From Rebecca billardiae RCC1528 (lineage: Eukaryota; Haptophyta): 64,000 nt of DNA. Below, piece by piece: positions 36,450 through 47,663 of the stretch; position 1 is the stretch's first letter, and each line of letters begins with the position of its first letter. The notes beneath the pieces were generated by a model. That model made no database searches, was not told the origin of the DNA, and saw only the letters and a program-made list of their open reading frames with translations. Made by a program: the position numbers and the translations under genes. Location of the stretch: positions 124,001 to 188,000 of the forward strand of contig OZ251241.1 of assembly GCA_965240325.2 (NCBI GenBank), written 5' to 3'.

Positions 36450-36669
36450 GGTGCGCGCGGTGCCTTGCCTTGCCTTGCCCAGGGCCGTCTACCGCGCCGC
36501 GCCGCTGGCGGCAGCCATGACCCTCCTTCTGAGTGAGTTGCTCACGGCGGCGGTCGGCAGTGCGGCAGTGCCGCCTTGCCGCCGCCCCGGCGGATGAGCA
36601 GACCCGGCCGGCGCCGGCGAAGTCCGGCCCGGGCGGCTGCATCGCGCACACGATTACACGTGGCGCAGC
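36450..36669. promoter_or_regulatory. Divergent spacer between glycosyltransferase and FARSB
   Basis: This 220-bp spacer between divergent start codons must hold both promoters or 5' leaders. It is GC-rich with short repeated CCTTGCCTTGCC near 36461-36478. No TATA box was seen. Confidence 0.35.
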
Positions 36670-39649
36670 ATGCCGACCGTGGGCGTGCCGCGCGACCTGC
36701 TCTTCCAGGAGCTCGGCCGCGAGTACAGTGCGCGCGCGCGCCGCCGTGCACGCGACGGCCCCGATCGCGCCGCGGCGCCCCTCGCCCGCCCGCCCTGACG
36801 CGCCGACGTGCCGTGCCGCGGTGGGCGCCGCCACGCGCGCGCGCGTGCGCTCGCAGCCGAGGATGAGTTCCAGGAGCTCTGCTTCGAGTTTGGCATCGAG
36901 CTGGACGAAGTGGTGCGCGCGCGCCGCCCGGCGCACGCGCGGCTGCGCCGCGCGCGTCCCGCCGCCCCCGCCGCCCCGGCTTACACGCCGCCCTCCCGCG
37001 CCCGCGCCGCGCCGCGCGCTGCGGCGGTGCCGCTGTGGGCGCGCAGGTCGTCGAGAAGCAGCTCAACACGGCCAAGCGCGGCGTGACGGACGACGCGGGC
37101 GAGGACGTGACCGTCTTCAAGATCGAGGTGCCCGCCAACCGGTGCGCGCGCCGCGCGGGGCGCCCGCCCGCCGCGACCGCCGGGCCGGCCGCGCGCGGCC
37201 GCGGCGCGGCGCCGCCGCGCGCCGCGCCGCGCGCGCGGCGCGCGCATGCGCGCAGCTGCTGAGCTGGAGGCGACCCGCGCGCGCGCGCGGCCGCGTGGCG
37301 CGGCGCGGCGCCGCGCAGGTACGACCTGCTGTGCCTCGAGGGCATCGCCACGGCGCTGAACGCGTTCACGGGCCGCTCGCCGCCGCCCAGCTTCACGCTC
37401 GCGCCGCGGTGCGCCACGCCTGACGGCCAGCCGCTGCTGATGCGCGTGCTGCCCGAGACGGCGGCCATCCGGCCGTTCGTCGTGTGCGCGGTGCTGCGCA
37501 ACATCTCGCTGACGACGGCGGCGTACAACTCGCTGATCGACCTGCAGGACCGGATGCACCACAACATCTGCAGGCGGAGAACACTCGTCGCCATCGGCAC
37601 GCATGACCTGGACACACTCACGCCGCCCTTCACGTGCGCGCGGCCCCGCGGACGCGCGGCCGAATGCGCGCGCGGCCCAGGCCGGCCGGCCGCGGCTCAC
37701 GCCGCTGCTGCCCCCGCGCGCGGGTGCGCGCGTGCAGCTACGAGGCGCGGCTGCCCGAGGACATCGCCTTCCGCCCGCTGGGCGAGGAGAAGGAGTTCAG
37801 CGCGCCGCAGCTGATGGAGCACTACCGCAAGGACACCAAGGTGGGGGCCTGATGGCCGGCCTGCTGCCAGGGGGAGGCGCGCGGCCGAGCGCGGGGGCAC
37901 GCGGCCGCGCAAGCGGGCTGCGGCCGCGGGCGCTGGCGCGGGCATGCGGGCTGCCGAGCGCGGCGGGGAGCGTGCACGCGCGCACGCGCGGTGCAGGCGT
38001 CAAGGCGGCGGCGAGGCGGCAGCGCGTGCCCCGCGCTCGGCCCCCGCGCTCACGCGCGCGCCGCCCCGCGCGTGCGCACGCCGCCCGCGCGCGCGCGTGC
38101 TGGGCAGATGAACAAGTTCACGCCGATCATCGAGGGCGCGTCGCGCTACCCGGCGCTGTACGACGCCGCGGGCACGTTGCTCTCTCTGCCGCCGATCATC
38201 AACGGGCACCACTCGCGCATGTCGCCCTCGATCAAGAACATCCTGATCGAGTGCACCGCGACCGACCTGACCAAGGCAAACATCACGCTCAACACGCTCG
38301 TCGCCATGTTCAGCCGGTACTGCGAGGCGCCGTTCAGCGTCGAGCCCGTGCGCGTGGCCTACCCCGAGGGGCCGTCCCACCCCAAGCTGGCGGGGCAGAC
38401 GCTCAGCTACCCGGACCTCTCCACCGGACTGCTCGAGGCGGAGGTGGGGTACATCCAGCGCGGCATCGGGCTGAGCGAGGCGCTGCTGCCGCCCGCGCGC
38501 ATCACCGAGCTGCTCGGCCGGATGATGCTGCCCGCCACGCACGACGCCGCGCGCAACGTGGTGTGCGTGAGCGTGCCGATCACGCGCTCCGACATCCTGC
38601 ACGCGTGTGACGTGATGGAGGACGTCGCCATCGCCTACTCGATCAACAAGGTGCCGCGCGTGCTGCCCTTCACCGCGTCGCACGCGGCGCAGCAGCCGCT
38701 GAACGCGCTGCAGGAGCTGCTGCGCCACGAGCTCGCCGCCGCCGGGTACACCGAGGCGCTGGTCTTCGCGCTGTGCTCGCACGCCGAGGCGTTCTCGCAG
38801 ATGCGGCTGGACGACGACGGCAGCACGGCCGTCACCATCGCCAACCCGAAGACGACGGACTTCCAGGTGCGAGCCGCGCGCGCGGCCGCGCGCGGCCGTG
38901 CCGGGCGGCCGAGAGAGCCGCGGCGCGCGGCGCGCGCGCGCGCGCAGCTGCGCTCAGCCGCCGCGCGCCCCCTCCCCCCCGCGCGCGCCCTCTGCCTGTG
39001 CGCGCGCGTGCGTGCGTGCGTGTGCGCGGCTGCGCAGGTGTGCCGCACGTCCCTCGTGCCGGGGCTGCTCAAGACCGCCGCGTCGAACCGCAAGCTCCCG
39101 CTGCCGTGGCGGTACTTCGAGATCTCGGACATCGTCAAGCAGGACGCTGCCTCGGACGTGGGCGCGTCCAACGAGCGCAAGATGTCCGCGCTGTGCGTCA
39201 TCCCCAACTCGTCGGGCTTTGAGGTGCGCGCGGCGCGCGCCGTGTGCGCGCGGAGCTTGTGCGCGCCGCCTCCCGCCGGGCCGTTGCCCTCAGCCACGCC
39301 GCCCGCGCGCGCGCGCGCGGCCCCCGCCGCCGCCGTCTACGCGCAGCACATCCACGGGCTGGTGGACCGGCTGATGACGACGCTCGGCCTCGAGCGCCAG
39401 TACGGCGAGTACGCGCCCGGCCAGCCCGTGCAGCCGGGCAAGTACGCGATGAGCGCGTCCGCGCACCCGTCCTTCTTCGGCGCGCGGCAGGCGTCCGTGT
39501 ACGTGCACACGCTCACGGTGAGCGGCGCGGGCAGCGGCGTGAGCAAGCACATCGGCGTGTTCGGCGTCGTGCACCCCGAGGTGCTGCGCAACTTTGAGCT
39601 CTCCTTCCCGGTGGCAGCGCTCGAGTTCGACCTGGAGGCGTTCCTGTGA
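36670..39649 (+). CDS. FARSB: Phenylalanine-tRNA ligase beta subunit (cytosolic type)
   Basis: Eight exons give 624 aa: 36670-36727, 36857-36912, 37047-37141, 37319-37633, 37738-37840, 38108-38866, 39038-39223 and 39347-39649. All are GT-AG and phase-consistent. The protein begins MPTVGVPRDLLFQELG and continues with DEFQELCFEFGIELDEV, EVPANRYDLLCLEGIA, LVAIGTHDLDTL, PPIINGHHSR, RSDILHACDVMEDVAIAY, LLRHELAAAGYTEAL and NPKTTDFQVCRTSLVPGLLK, and ends LEFDLEAFL. These match the eukaryote/archaea-type beta subunit along its length (B3/4, B5 and synthetase-like core). It pairs with the alpha subunit in an alpha2-beta2 enzyme that charges tRNA-Phe in the cytosol. Introns often fall between short conserved blocks. 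The start codon is at the first residue of the conserved N terminus. It shares a 220-bp spacer with the divergent glycosyltransferase gene. Confidence 0.95.
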
Positions 39650-40148
39650 CCCCGCACGGGACGCACGCGCGCGCGGGCACGCGCGCCAGCGGCGTGGGCA
39701 GCGGCCGAGTCGGCGGCTTCGACGGCTGGCCGTGGGGCGGCACGGCTCGCACGGCCGCGCGGACCGTCCGCTGCGATGAGAGCCCGTGGTCGTGGACTAC
39801 GTGACCGTCGGCCGCGCCGCCCGCGACGTCTGTAGCAGCGCGCGCAGCCGCAGCGGCGAGCCCGTCGCGCCATCATCTGATGAGTCTCCACCTCTCGTCG
39901 GGCGGCTCAGCATCGGGCAGCAGTAGCGATGCCATCGATCGTCATGCCATCCATACCATCACTGTCATGCGCACGCTGCTGACCAGCGTCGGAATGGCTT
40001 GCCCGTACCGGCTACCATGACTCCATGAGGATTCACTAATGAGGTCGCCGACCTGCGATGCCGCCATCGTGTGGTCCGGGCCTTGTTTGCAAGTTGGAGT
40101 CCGGACCTCAAGTCACCTCACCCTGTCGCGTGGCCGCGCGCAGCAGCC
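39650..40148. other. Intergenic region between FARSB and RPL28
   Basis: No gene is seen in this 499-bp stretch. It holds the FARSB 3' flank and presumably the RPL28 promoter. Short TCATC/CCATC repeats occur at 39930-39970. Confidence 0.45.
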
Positions 40149-40780
40149 ATGAGCTACTCCGACGACTTGATCTGGGCGTGCGTGCGCAACAACTCGTGCT
40201 TCCTGCGCAAGGGGCGCAAGCCGAACGCGACTTTCTCGACGGAGCGTGGTAACCTGACGGGAAAGAACAGCTTCAAGTACTCGGGTCTCGCCAACTCGAA
40301 GACGATCGACCTGCGCGCCGATGGCGATGCGTTGGTGCTCACGACCAAGGTGAAGGACATCGCAAAGGTGGCGCGTAAGGTGCGCAGCGGGGGGCTCGGC
40401 TCGGCCTGGTGTACGCGCGTGTGCGCAGCGGTGCACTCTCGTCGAGCGTCAGCGCCGGGGGCACTGGGCGCCAGGCCATGGCCGATGCGTGCCGCATCCG
40501 TGCGCGGACCGAGCGTGTGTCTGACTGCGCCCTCTGCATGTGCCCGCGCTGCGCGCCGGTGGCTGCGCAGCCCAAGTCGATGACGCGGAGCGCGAAGCTG
40601 ACGAAGAGCGCTAGCGCGGTCGCGAAGACCATGGCGCACGTGTCGGCGGGCAGCTTCTACCGGGCAGACCTGAAGCAGGCTGCCCAGGCGCGTGCGTCGA
40701 TCCTCGCGGCTGCGAAGAAGCGTGAGCGCACGGGCAAGGACAAGCCGGTCATCAAGCCGAAGCGCGGCACGCGCAAGTGA
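40149..40780 (+). CDS. RPL28: 60S ribosomal protein L28 (eL28)
   Basis: Two exons (40149-40379, 40571-40780; GT-AG, phase 0) give 146 aa. The N terminus MSYSDDLIWACVRNNSCFL, then KNSFKYSGLANSKTIDL, and later SAGSFYRADLKQAAQARAS followed by a very basic C terminus (KPVIKPKRGTRK), matches the eukaryote-specific eL28 family (typical length ~137 aa). It is a structural protein of the cytosolic large ribosomal subunit. The 191-bp intron sits between KVARK and PKSMTRS. Codon use has less GC at third positions than neighbouring genes, in keeping with a highly expressed gene. It runs in the same direction as FARSB. Confidence 0.93.
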
Positions 40781-41841
40781 GTGCGGGTCTGACCGTGGGC
40801 GAGGTGGGCGTCGGAAGCGAACGAAGGCGTTCCTTCGGGCTGCGCGAGTCAGTACTCGAAACGCAGGCACCGCTGCTGGCTGCACGGGGGTGATCCGACT
40901 ACATAGTCTCATCGTCCTGTTGCGGACGCGGCGCCGCCGCCGGTGCGGGTGCGCCCGGGGCCGGTGCCAGCGTGCCACTCGTAACTTACTAACTACTCAG
41001 TCTCGCGGACTCGGGGACTCAGTCGTAACGCCTGTCACTGTGATGCCACGGTGAGTCGCCAGGCCGCCGCCGGCGGGGCGCTCCTGAGGGCCTGAGAAGT
41101 GAGAGTCTGACACTCTGAGAGTGAGCCGTGAGCCCGACCGTGAGGCTCAGCCCTGCAAGGCTGCCATCATCGTCATATCACTATATAATCTCTATAGTCT
41201 GCATGTAGTCGTCACCGAGTCCGAGACCGACATCACCGACAGGCGACACCGTACTCCGTAGAGTCCGTAGACGGCGTAGACCGGTCCGTCATCGGTGGCC
41301 GCCACTACCTGAACCGGTGCCAAGGCTGCGGACTGGTGGCGGCCTGCGGGAGTCAGGCCGCCGGCGCCCGGTCTCGGGTCTGACGACACTCCGTCTGTCT
41401 GTCACTCGACAGTGACGTCACTACAGGCTACGTGTGGCGGTGTGGACAGGGCACAGGCGCACAGACCGCACAGAGTGCCCGGTCCGCGGTCACTTTTGTA
41501 ATAGAAGTGCTATGATACTAAGCGCGCATTGACACTCAGAGTCAGACCGCCCGACCGCCCGACCCGGCGACCGCAGATGACGGCAGACCGGGTCCAGACC
41601 GTCGGCGTCGACACGAAGACAGATCGTTGTAGTTGGTTGTTGACATTCATTGTTGAGCTGCTCGGCAGGCCAGTTGCCACTTGGGCGCCCCGCGCCAGCG
41701 CTAGCCCCGGCGGCGGCCGGTCTGGACGCAAGGCCCGATGAACCACGTCTGACGTCGGAGGCGTGCCGCGGTGCCTCGTGGCCGACTGGGCCCGCGACGC
41801 CTCCGAGCAAAGAATGCCGCGTGCTCGACTGCTGCGCATGG
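40781..41841. other. Convergent intergenic region, no gene
   Basis: About 1.06 kb lie between the RPL28 stop (plus) and the RNASEH2B stop (minus). They hold GA/CT-biased short repeats (GAGAGTGAGCC, CTGACACTCTGAGAG around 41100-41130) and an AT-rich patch at 41170-41205. No coding or RNA gene was recognised. Confidence 0.45.
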
Positions 41842-43201
41842 CTAGGCCTTCTTGCCAAAGAAGGCAGTCATCTTGGACATCTTGCGCGTGTCCGCCTTGG
41901 CCAGCGCCGCCTGGCCGGGCGTGAGCCGCGCCTTCTTCGCCGCGGGCCCAGCCGCGGCGGGCTTGGGCGGCGGCGCCTGAGTCGGGTCGGCCGGCTGCAG
42001 CGGCTGCGGCCCCGCGCGCCCCTGCTGCTCCAGCTCCAGCGCCTCGCGCACAAGCGCGTCTTGCTCGGCCGCGGCCGCCGCGGCGGGAGGGCTGCTGCCG
42101 AGCGCGGACGCCGAGGGCGCAGCCACGCTGGCGCGCGCCTGCTGCCCCGCGGGCCGGCTCTCCACGCCGCCTGCCGCCTCGGCACGCACCTGGGCGACGC
42201 TCAGCCTGCCGCGCGCGCGGGTGCCGGGTGGGCCGCGCGCGCCGCACCGGCAGCGGCTGTGAGCCGCAGGGGCGCGCGGAGCGCGCCGCGCGGGGCGACA
42301 GCGCCGTGCACCGCGCGCGCGCGCACCCGTACGCCTCGCACAGCTGCGCGAGCAGCTCGTCGCACAGGTACTCCCCCACGAGCGCCAGAGCGCTGAGCGC
42401 GCCCACGCCCTCCACCGTGCCCGGCTGCTCGCGCTCGCCCTCGTCGAGCACGAGCGTGCCCGCGGTACTACCGCCAACGGCCGCGCCCTCGAGGAACTGC
42501 GGCGCGGCGGCACGCACGCGCTCGACCTTGGCGCGGAGGTACGCGACGGCGGTGGCCTGGTTGTACCGGATGTACGGCTCGTCGAACTTGTCGTTCACGT
42601 CGCAGCACCGCGCCAGCCGCGCGCCGATGCCGGGGACTGCGCAGAGGGTGCCCAGCGCGCGCTGCGCCTCTGCGCCCGCGCCGTCGGCCACGCACACGTC
42701 GCTCAGCGGGCGGTACATCTCCTTGGGCTGCCCGTCCGCGCCCGAGGTGCGGCGCACGGCCGCTCGCCGGTCATCGAGGAGCTTCTTGAGCACGAAGAGG
42801 CACGGGTCCATCGGGGTCGCCACGAGCAAGCTGCCGTCTGGGGAGTCGCGCGGCGCGCGCGGCGCGCGCGGCGCGTGCTGAGCATGGCACCGCAGCGCCC
42901 GTCGCCGTCGGGCGCGTGCCAAGCGGGCGGGCTGCAAACACACGTGCCCGCCGATTCCGCGCGCAGACGCACCTTGCTGCGCGCTCTCCCCGATGAGCCA
43001 CGAGCCGTTGGCTGGGTCGGCCACCCTGTTCAGCTCGTGCAGCGCGTCGTCGAGCAGCAGGTAGACGAGCGACTCGCCCGTGCGCGGGTGGGGTAGCCGG
43101 ACGGTGGCGAACTTCGCGTCACTCAGAGGTCGGTCGCTGACCCCAGCGCGGTCGATCACCACCAATCGCTCGTGCCTCGGCGCGGCTGTCGCCGTCGACA
43201 T
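41842..43201 (-). CDS. RNASEH2B: Ribonuclease H2 subunit B
   Basis: Three exons (42973-43201, 42327-42837, 41842-42205; phases 1 and 2) give 367 aa. Family landmarks: a beta-rich N-terminal triple-barrel segment (RLPHPRTGESLVYLLLDD, ANGSWLIGES), then DGSLLVATPMDPCLFVLKKL, VNDKFDEPYIRYNQATAVAY and GEYLCDELLAQLCEAYG. The C terminus ends KMSKMTAFFGKKA. Its MxxFF matches the second half of a PCNA-interacting (PIP) box, but the first-position Gln is absent. RNase H2 removes ribonucleotides and RNA primers from DNA in the nucleus; subunit B with C supports catalytic subunit A. A long Ala/Pro/Gln linker sits between the helical domain and the PIP-like end. Residues before DGSLL are split by a 135-bp intron. 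Confidence 0.85.
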
Positions 43202-44016
43202 GGCCCGCTCGGCGCGGTGGTCGTTTGCCCCCCCGCGGCGACCAACGATCTGTCGCAGTCCGGGACTGGCGGGAGCGCGAAGTCCGGGAGACCTATTAGC
43301 TATTCCGTAGTACTCTATGCACCCGCATTTGTGACTCGGAAGGCTTCGGCCTGTGAGCCCTGTGACGTCCCTGCTGGGCCTGACGATCGCGCGTGGCAGG
43401 CTGAGGCTGGCGCAGCATCAGTGCGCACTTATTGTGCCACCGCGTAAGATAGCGTTGCGGCCGCGTCATAACGGAGTAACGGACGGTTCGGACCCCGTTT
43501 CAGCTCGGACCGGACGCGTCGTCATGCGGTCATGCCCGAACCGATCGCGCGGGCTGAGGAACCACATGGCACATGGTCCGAATCATTGGTCATCGTCGAC
43601 CGCCCATGTCCGGGACCGGTGCGAACCGAGACCGAGTAAATCGGGTAATCCGCGCGCGGACCGTCGAGCTCGAGGGCGAGGCCGGCCGGTGCACACCAGT
43701 GACCAGAGCAGCTCGACGTCCTCCAGCCTCAGGACTCTCCGGATTCTCAGGCCGCTGCACGGCAGCAGTGGTCGGCACGGTTGCGTGCCCGACTGCCACC
43801 CTGGCGCTATGCGCCTAGGCTCCGCCCGAGCATCGACTCACTCACTACTCAGCGCGCGTTGAAGGCGTGCGGACGTCTGCCGAGCGCGGCCACGCAGCGC
43901 GGCCGCGCGTGTGCCTCGAGTCCAGACGCATCAGAGCGGCTGAGCGTGTGAGCGTGTGAGCGTGTACTGCGTGGGGGAAGAGCGTGGGGCATCAGCGGCA
44001 GCGCTGGCGCACGAGG

Positions 44017-44070
<54 letters not shown>

Positions 44071-44195
44071 GGCTGCTGCGGCTGGTGCGCACGCTGGCCG
44101 CTCGCTCTGCGGCCGGGGCGCGTGCCGCCGATGGGCGGCGGCTCCTCGGCCCCTGGCGCGCCGCGCGCTCGCGCCGCGCCACGCGCCGCGCCCGC
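43202..44195. other. Intergenic region with a TGC trinucleotide repeat
   Basis: No gene is recognised between the RNASEH2B start and the stop of the acidic hypothetical protein. It contains (TGC)18 at 44017-44070 and, near 43940-43970, a GAGCGTGT repeat. Confidence 0.5.
44017..44070. repeat. (TGC)18 microsatellite
   Basis: 54 bp of perfect TGC trinucleotide. On the strand of the adjacent gene (stop at 44196, minus) it reads (GCA)n, equivalent to (CAG)n, about 125 bp past the stop, so it may lie in the 3' UTR. Confidence 0.95.
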
Positions 44196-44834
44196 TCACA
44201 GGATGACGCAGCCCCAGCCGGCGTGCTCTGCGCCCGCGCCCGGCTCCGCCACCCCCTCCGACTGCCACCCCATGTAGTCGAGCAGGTACGCCTTCCCAAA
44301 CTGCTGCTCGTCGTACTTGCGGCGCAGCTCCTCGGCGACGTCGCCGGTGGGCGTGGCGATCGCGGAGAAGAGGTTGATCACGCCCACCTCGACGCACGCA
44401 GCCAGGCAGTTCACCGCCGCCAGCAGGATGGGCACGAGCTGGGCGGGCGCGTCCGTCGCTGCTTCGCTGAACGCGAGCGCGCGCGTGAGGGCGCAGAGGC
44501 GGTCGAGGGTCGCCTTCGTCGCGAGTTTGGGGTCGCGGACGAGCACGTCGCAGATCTGGTTGCAGTAGATGACGTTCGACGGGTGCCCGCGAGGGTCGGT
44601 CGCGCGAATGAGCCGCGCGAGCGCCTCGCGCTCGGCGGGCGGCACCGCGGGCAGCACTGAGGGCATCTGCGCGTCGATGTAGCGGTGCGCCGCGAGGTGC
44701 GCCTCGGAGAGCGGCTCTGGGGCGAGCTGCGGTGGCCGGCCGTCGTCCTCGTCGTCCTCGTCCACATCGATCCCGTCCCACTTCGCGTAGAGGCGGTCGA
44801 GCGTGGGGGCTTGTGGCTCAGGCTCAGGCGCCAT
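44196..44834 (-). CDS. Acidic hypothetical protein, 212 aa
   Basis: A single exon. The N terminus has LYAKWDGIDVDEDDEDDG, an acidic patch after a Tyr-Ala-Lys-Trp-Asp motif. The rest is predicted helical: SNVIYCNQICDVLVRDPKLA, DRLCALTRALAFSE, LVPILLAAVNCLAACVEVGV. The protein ends YLLDYMGWQSEGVA and a short Gly/Ala tail. No catalytic motif, signal peptide or membrane segment is evident. The amphipathic helices suggest a scaffold or adaptor. I do not recognise the family. It is divergent from the AT-hook protein across 237 bp. Confidence 0.65.
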   Translation of the reverse strand: MAPEPEPQAPTLDRLYAKWDGIDVDEDDEDDGRPPQLAPEPLSEAHLAAHRYIDAQMPSVLPAVPPAEREALARLIRATDPRGHPSNVIYCNQICDVLVRDPKLATKATLDRLCALTRALAFSEAATDAPAQLVPILLAAVNCLAACVEVGVINLFSAIATPTGDVAEELRRKYDEQQFGKAYLLDYMGWQSEGVAEPGAGAEHAGWGCVIL

Positions 44835-45071
44835 TCTCGCCGCGCCCTGCCGCCGCCCGCCTTCTCAGGCGAGGCCACCGGACACCGCCCAAATCTCTCG
44901 CGGCGAGATCGGCCCGGCCGGCGGCGGGCGGCCGGCAGCCGTTCCGGGCGTTCCGGACAGCCGTCCAAAGCGCAACAGGCTTTTTCGGCCGAGGGGTTCG
45001 GCACTCCCAAGAGCTGCCATCACTGGCCTGCTGGCCAGCCGTCGAGCCGTCGGTGGGGCGCGCAGTGGGGC

Positions 45072-47470
45072 ATGCCGACGCCCCGGCCGAAGCGCGCGCG
45101 CGTGCTGGTCTCGCGCCTCCCGGCGCACGCGCGCGTCCGGCTGGGCGCCATCGAGGCGATGCTCTACGCCGCGTGCGCGGCCGAGCAGGAGGTGAGCATC
45201 GTCGCCGTCGAGCTGCACGGCGGCTACGCGGTGGCGTGCCTCGAGGGGGCCGAGGCGCCGCGCGCGATGCTGGGCGAGCACGAGCTCACGGTGCGATCCG
45301 AGCGGCTCAGCGTCCTCGTCGGCGCGGTCGGCGCCACCGAGGACGTGGCGGACGCGGCGGCGCGGATCGCGGACGGCGCGCGCGACAAGCCGGCGCTCAC
45401 CGTACAGATCTCGCGGCCTGCGCGCGAGGTGGGCGCGTCGCCCGAGAAGAGCATGCGCACGCGCAACGCCGCCGCCTCGCGCTTCGCGCCCGGCGGCGCG
45501 GCGTCGCCCGCGAGGACGCCCGCCGCCGGCCGCGCGGGTGCGCAGAGCAGCCGCGCGGCGGGCGGCGGCGCGGCGGCCGAGGCCGAGGCGCGCGCGGCAG
45601 AGGCCGAGGCGCGCGCGGCGGGCTCGGAGGAGGAGAGCGCGGGCTCGGAGGAGGACGAGCTCGTCTCGCCCGGGCACAAGCGCACGCGCCGAGACGGCAG
45701 CGGCGAGCGCGCCACGCGCGCGCGGCCGGGCGCCGCCGCGTGCGGCTCGCAGGCCTGCTGTGGCGCGGAGGTGGGCGCGCCGTCCGCGCCCTCGCCCTTC
45801 ACCGTCTTCGAGGAAGGGGGCGCGCGCGAGGGCGGCGGCGGCGAGGGCGGCGGCGGCGGCGCGGTGGACGCCACGCCGAACTCGAAGCCGGCGGACGACG
45901 GCGCCGGCGGGCCGCGCAGCGGCCCCGGCAGCCGCCTCAACCGCCAGGTGAGCGCGCGAGCCGTGCGCGGGCGGCGCCGCGCCGCGCCGCGCCGCGCCGC
46001 GCGCTGCGCGCGCGCGCGCGGCGCGCGCGCGTGCCGCGCGCCCGCGCTCACGAGCGGCGCGCGCGCGCGGCGCGCACAGGGTCTGAGCTACAAGTGCTCG
46101 CGCTGCGGGCAGCCCAAGAAGGGGCACCACTGCCCCGGCGGCCCCATCCCCGTCGGCCAGCCCGCGTTCGGTTACGACAGTTACGTCCTGCAGACCGGCT
46201 ACGACGCGCACGGCCAGCCGACGCAGACGCTCGTGCAGGCGGTGGTGCAGCCCGCGCCCGCGCTGGCGACGGCGCTGCCGACGCACGCGTCGCCGCCGAC
46301 CGCGGCGGCGGTGCAGCTCGCCGCGCCGTCGATCGCGGTGGTGCCGCCCGTGCCGCTCGCGCTGGGCGAGCAGCCCGCGCTCGCGCGCCCCGCCGCCGCG
46401 CCGCTTCTCAGCGGGGGACCTCTCGGCGGCCCTGACGGCAGTGCGCCGCCCGGCGCGGCGCTGCTGCCCGCCGCCGCCGCGGCCGGCTCGCCGAGCGGCG
46501 CGGACGGGCGCGCGCAGCAGGGGGCCGCGCCCACGCGCGGCCGGCCGCCGCGGCCGAGGGGCAAAAAGGCGGCCGCGCCGGACGGGGCTGCGGCCCCCGC
46601 GCTGCCACTGCCGCCCCCGAGTGCGGCTGGCGCCGGGCCTGGCGCGCCGCTCCCGGGCGCGTCCGCGCACCAAACGTGCGCCTCTGCGCGCGCCTCTGCG
46701 CGCGCGCCCAGCCCACCCTCCGCGGCAGCGCGCGCGGCCGACACCGCGCGCGCGTGCGCTCACGCCGCCCGCCGCCCTGCCCGCCGCCGCGCCACGTCGC
46801 TTCCCCTCAGCATGGAGCTCACCGACATGGACCTGATGCTCTCAGACCTCGCGTTCAGCGCGACGCGCCCACCGCCCGTGCTCACGCCGGAGGAGGCGGC
46901 GGCCGCCGCGCGTGGCTGCACCGCCGCGCCGTCGGGTGCGGCGCGCGCGCGGCCCGCGCCGCGCGCGGCGCCGCCGGCAGACCCCGTCACGCCGCCCGCC
47001 CCCGCCCCCCGCCGCCGCGCCCCCCGCCGCCGCAGCCGTGCCCAGCGTCTCGATGCCCTCCTCGCTCGGCCGCGAGCTGGGCCGCCTGACGCCGTCCATG
47101 TTCACGCCGGGCGGGCAGTTCTCGCCCTCGATGATCTTCAGCCCGGCGCTGCTGCAGCAGATCATGGCGGGGCAGTCGCCGCAGCTCACGCCCACGGGTG
47201 CGCCGCGCGCGGCGGCCGTGCGAGCGCGCCGCGCGCCGTGCGAGCCCTCACGCGCGCACGACCCGCCTGCTGCTGCGGCTGCTGCTGCGGCTGCGCGCCG
47301 CAGGCCTCACGCCACCGCCCGCCGCCGGCGCGGCCGGCGCGAGCGCCACGCCCACCGCGGCTGCCGCCGCCGCCGACAGCGTCGCGGCAGCAGCGCCCAC
47401 TGGCCGCTCGCGCGGCCGAGCCGGCAGCAGCAGGGCGGCCGCCAAGGCGAGTGCGGCCGCATCCAGCTAG
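45072..47470 (+). CDS. AT-hook / zinc-knuckle nuclear protein
   Basis: Five exons (45072-45947, 46080-46675, 46811-46911, 47036-47197, 47304-47470) give 633 aa, phases consistent. The N terminus is basic (RPKRARVLVSRLP). A small alpha/beta domain follows (EVSIVAVELHGGYAVACLEG, EHELTVRSERLSVLVGAVG), then a long Ala/Gly/Glu-rich stretch with SEEDELVSPGHKRTRR. Exon 2 opens with a putative zinc knuckle YKCSRCGQPKKGHHC (CxxC...HxC), then Ala/Pro-rich sequence and an AT-hook-like RGRPPRPRGKK. Exon 3 begins MELTDMDLMLSDLAF, an acidic amphipathic helix resembling an activation motif. The end has TPGGQFSPSMIFSPALLQQI and an Ala/Ser/Arg tail. The combination suggests a chromatin or transcription factor. 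The family is not identified. It starts 237 bp from the divergent acidic protein. Confidence 0.65.
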
Positions 47471-47619
47471 CGTGACTGACCGTGCGGCACTCAGCCGATC
47501 CGAGCACGGAGCACCTGCGCGCTACGCGGCATCGCTATACCGCGAAATAACGGCGAATGCTCGCACGCTGCCGTCATCGTCACTCCGAATCGTCTGACGG
47601 CTGCGTGCGACGCGCTTTA

Positions 47620-47659
<40 letters not shown>

Positions 47660-47663
47660 TTAT
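47471..47663. repeat. 3' flank with (TA)n microsatellite
   Basis: A perfect TA-dinucleotide run spans about 47622-47655, immediately before copy 2 of the 1.6 kb dispersed repeat. Confidence 0.8.

Noticed and set aside
44685-45071. In-frame upstream extension of the AT-hook gene
   Set aside because: The extension is antisense to the acidic protein gene and lacks protein-like features. The basic MPTPRPKRAR start at 45072 is a better N terminus.
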